The notes under the pieces were generated by a model that saw only the letters and a list, made by a program, of their open reading frames with translations, had not been told where the DNA came from and made no database searches. A stretch of DNA of 64,000 nt from Lujinxingia vulgaris (lineage in GTDB: Bacteria > Myxococcota_A > Bradymonadia > Bradymonadales > Bradymonadaceae). The stretch covers positions 124,001-188,000 of the forward strand of contig NZ_VOSM01000005.1 in NCBI RefSeq assembly GCF_007997015.1, written 5' to 3'. Within the stretch, counting starts at the first letter, position 1. The number at the start of each line of letters is the position of its first letter. Of the stretch, positions 62,288 through 64,000 are shown piece by piece. The position numbers were made by a program, and so were the translations under genes.

Positions 62288-63394
62288 ATGATCTTTATCG
62301 GAGGTGCAGGAGGACTGGCCGACGCGGCGAGGGCGATTCGGCAGCGTCAGCGCGACCTGAATCGACGCATTGAGCTCTCGAACCAGCGCCGAAGGCTGCG
62401 AAAGCTCAATCGCGAACCCGTAGGCGACTACGAGCCGGAGCGCGCTGAATTTCACTGTGCCTTTCTCTGCGGAGCCTGCGACTTCTTTCTCCCTCCGCGC
62501 GATGACGACAACACGATGCCCGCGTGCGCATGCCCCTCCTGCGGCGAAAGCGAGTGGATCGACCTTGGTCTGGAGCCTGCCGCCGGCCGCATCCGCGATA
62601 TGGAGGCGGAGGCGCGGATGCAGGCGCCTCCGCATATCAAACGCGCGGTGCTCTTCACCTCGCTGAGCTTCTTCATCCTCGTATTTAGCGTATGCGTTCT
62701 CGGCGAATTCTTCGCTCCGGACTACTTCTCACCCTCCCTCGTCGAAGGCGGCATCTTCTTTTCCCTGGTCGGCGGGGTCTTGCTGGTGCCGCTCCTCTAT
62801 TATGTGGCACCCAGGCCTCTCTCCGTCCTGTGGCTCAAGCGTCAAACGCGCCTCCCTCACAGGTGGCATGTTCCCCTTCCTTTACCTGCGCCCCATGCCG
62901 CGCCGGAGAAGACACTTGCCGAGATGTCCGCGCAGCCCCTGGGTGAGACCATCACCGCGCCTGTCAGCGGCCGCGAATGCATCGCCTACGAGATCTGCGT
63001 GCTCTTCGACACCCCCGGAGATGCCCGCCCTGCAGAGTGGGTCCTCCAGGAGCAGGGCGGCGTCGCCCTGACGCTCAATGGCGAGCTCGAGCTCCAGCCC
63101 GGGTCGTATTATCTGGAATCCCCCGTCGAGCCCATCGACACCCCCGGCCTCTCGCTCAACGGCTCGATAAGTGCAGCACCGAGCGCGCGTTATAAGGCGT
63201 TTAAACGCTTCCTCCGCCAACGCGCCCTCTTCATCACCGATGGCGATTTCCACGTTTACGAGGCCTGCATCTTGCCGGGCGACTCCGTTGATGTGGAGGC
63301 GTTTGAAGGCCCGATGTACGTGCTGCGACACACGAACGCCCCCGAGCGCGGCGACCTGCCGAGACTCCCCCGCCCCCTCTTTCCAGGCCATTGA
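62288..63394 (+). CDS. zinc-ribbon membrane protein, weakly GIDE-like
   Basis: 368 residues. The N-terminal 50 residues are very basic (RQRQRDLNRRIELSNQRRRLRKLNRE). A zinc ribbon lies at about 57-86 (CAFLCGACDFF...CACPSC). Two transmembrane helices follow (about 120-142 and 153-172). The C-terminal domain contains GETITAPVSGRECIAYEICVLFD, a pattern like GIDE/MUL1-type domains (SPLSGxxCvaYe), and FITDGDFHVYEACILPGDSVDV. AGGAG five bases before the ATG. It is the only gene in a module bracketed by duplicated gene-end sequence. No function assigned. Confidence 0.72.
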   Translation: MIFIGGAGGLADAARAIRQRQRDLNRRIELSNQRRRLRKLNREPVGDYEPERAEFHCAFLCGACDFFLPPRDDDNTMPACACPSCGESEWIDLGLEPAAGRIRDMEAEARMQAPPHIKRAVLFTSLSFFILVFSVCVLGEFFAPDYFSPSLVEGGIFFSLVGGVLLVPLLYYVAPRPLSVLWLKRQTRLPHRWHVPLPLPAPHAAPEKTLAEMSAQPLGETITAPVSGRECIAYEICVLFDTPGDARPAEWVLQEQGGVALTLNGELELQPGSYYLESPVEPIDTPGLSLNGSISAAPSARYKAFKRFLRQRALFITDGDFHVYEACILPGDSVDVEAFEGPMYVLRHTNAPERGDLPRLPRPLFPGH

Positions 63395-63414
63395 TTCTGC
63401 CCCTTCCTTCGACC

Positions 63415-63540
63415 ACGCCGTGAAGCAGTCATGGATGATGATGACTGAGACATTGAACGTGCTTCGGACAAGGCGCCGTACGCAGACGATGCGTTAGCAT
63501 CGTCGAGGCTTTGCAACGCAGCCCGAGGTGCTCTCCATGT
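63415..63540. mobile_element. truncated copy of the 160-bp palindromic element
   Basis: The left terminal repeat (ACGCCGTGAAGC), the central hairpin CGATGC-GTTA-GCATCG (63487-63502) and the 70 bases around it (63466-63535) align without gaps to the complete element at 26059. The right outer arm is replaced near 63540, just before the duplicated gene-end segment at 63549. Confidence 0.7.
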
Positions 63541-63548
63541 GCGAAAAA

Positions 63549-63596
63549 ATGCTCGGGGTCTAAAACCACCTCTCCGACCCGCTCAAAGCTCGACAC
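63549..63596 (+). repeat. distal copy of the duplicated gene-end segment
   Basis: Matches 62074-62121 with five mismatches, including the MLGV and stop codons (TGA in one copy, TAA in the other). No gene body precedes it, so it is a fragment. It closes the 1.4-kb module that holds the zinc-ribbon membrane protein gene. Confidence 0.85.
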
Positions 63597-63632
63597 ACCT
63601 GAACAGGCTTTCAAGATTAATGACGAAAAAGT

Positions 63633-63978
63633 GCTCCCGAGCACTTCCATCGCGATCCGATGAAGCGTTTGAAGGCTCGCGAGCACCTTTCGCCTTCATC
63701 GATGAACGATTTTTGGGCTCGCAAGCACCTGCCCCGATCATCAAATCCCGAAAAAAACGCTCGCGAGCACCCGACGCCTTCATCGATGAACGATTTTTGG
63801 GCTCGCGAGCACCTGCCCCGACCATCAAATCCGGAAAAAAACGCTCGCGAGCACTTTCGTCGCTCATCAAATCCCGAAAAAAAGGCTTTTGAGCCCTCGC
63901 TCCTCGCATCGACGAGAAAGACGAACGCCCAAAAGCCTTAAGCACCGTCATGCACTGCGGGGGCAAAACCTCCCGAAG
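63633..63978. repeat. second 42-bp-period array of dyad sites (GCTCGCGAGC-type)
   Basis: The 10-base palindrome GCTCGCGAGC or a variant starts at 63633, 63675, 63717, 63759, 63801, 63843, 63885 and 63927. A degenerate ninth is at 63969, and every step is exactly 42 bases. Between them lie further inverted repeats centred about 21 bases away, such as TTCATCGATGAA in units 2 and 4 and CTCG...CGAG in unit 7. In units 7 and 8 the main site has changed (GCTTTTGAGC, GCCCAAAAGC). With the truncated palindromic element and the gene-end copy it fills the 606 bases to the window end; no gene is seen. Confidence 0.92.
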
Positions 63979-64000
63979 AGCGACGAGCCTGTTTCAATGC

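Noticed and set aside
63539-63966. Open frames on both strands over the second 42-bp array
   Set aside because: Frames are open in several phases and both strands because of the 42-base repeat. The peptides are repetitive, with no start signal.

Overview
The window is a stretch of GC-rich bacterial chromosome. Several features suggest a predatory or social deltaproteobacterial relative (Myxococcota or Bradymonadota, Bradymonas/Lujinxingia-like): many secreted lipoproteins with Asp/Glu/Ala-rich linkers, an RCC1-repeat lipoprotein, an AgmX/PglI-type protein, an LA_2272-type surface repeat protein, and a myxobacterial-style mix of carotenoid genes. This is inferred from gene content only. No rRNA, tRNA, CRISPR array, prophage or complete insertion sequence was recognised.

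Layout. 1-9.4 kb: the end of a DEAD-box helicase, ArfB, a YaiI/DUF188 protein, a large lipoprotein and three small membrane-anchored proteins. 9.4-13.3 kb: a 43-bp tandem repeat, a surface repeat protein and a two-gene NodIJ-like ABC exporter. 13.3-15.4 kb: a module with an AT-richer unknown gene, bracketed by two copies of the 3' end of a small zinc-ribbon gene. 15.5-28.3 kb: a mosaic repeat array before a second DEAD-box helicase, then a GST, a flavodoxin, YchJ, a catalase with a long basic tail, an intradiol dioxygenase, a truncated haemoglobin, a SulP transporter, a SUI1 factor, a 160-bp palindromic element, an LLM-type oxidoreductase and a CAP-domain lipoprotein. 28.5-38.4 kb: monomeric isocitrate dehydrogenase and a six-gene carotenoid locus.

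38.4-64 kb: Gpt, then a degenerate adenylation protein with an AAC(3)-like acyltransferase and a GNAT protein. Next come a run of lipoproteins (RCC1, DUF4349, AgmX-like), a ComB-like phosphatase, a methyltransferase and an M50 protease with CBS domains. A gatC-gatA-gatB-mtnA operon follows, and then a second module flanked by duplicated gene-end sequence.

Functional links. The carotenoid genes read as two ATGA/GTGA-coupled groups (crtY-crtW and crtI-crtB-crtC-crtD). Together they predict a monocyclic 4-keto carotenoid whose acyclic end is hydrated and desaturated. GatCAB would make Gln-tRNA and/or Asn-tRNA indirectly, and MtnA is translationally coupled to it.

The most unusual structure is non-coding. 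Two unrelated-looking arrays (53.1 kb and 63.6 kb) both have an exact 42-bp period with dyad-symmetric sites about every 21 bp. Two separate single-gene modules (13.3-15.1 kb and 62.1-63.6 kb) each lie just downstream of a small gene and end in a diverged copy of that gene's 3' end, the pattern expected of 3'-end-targeted integration although no integrase is visible.
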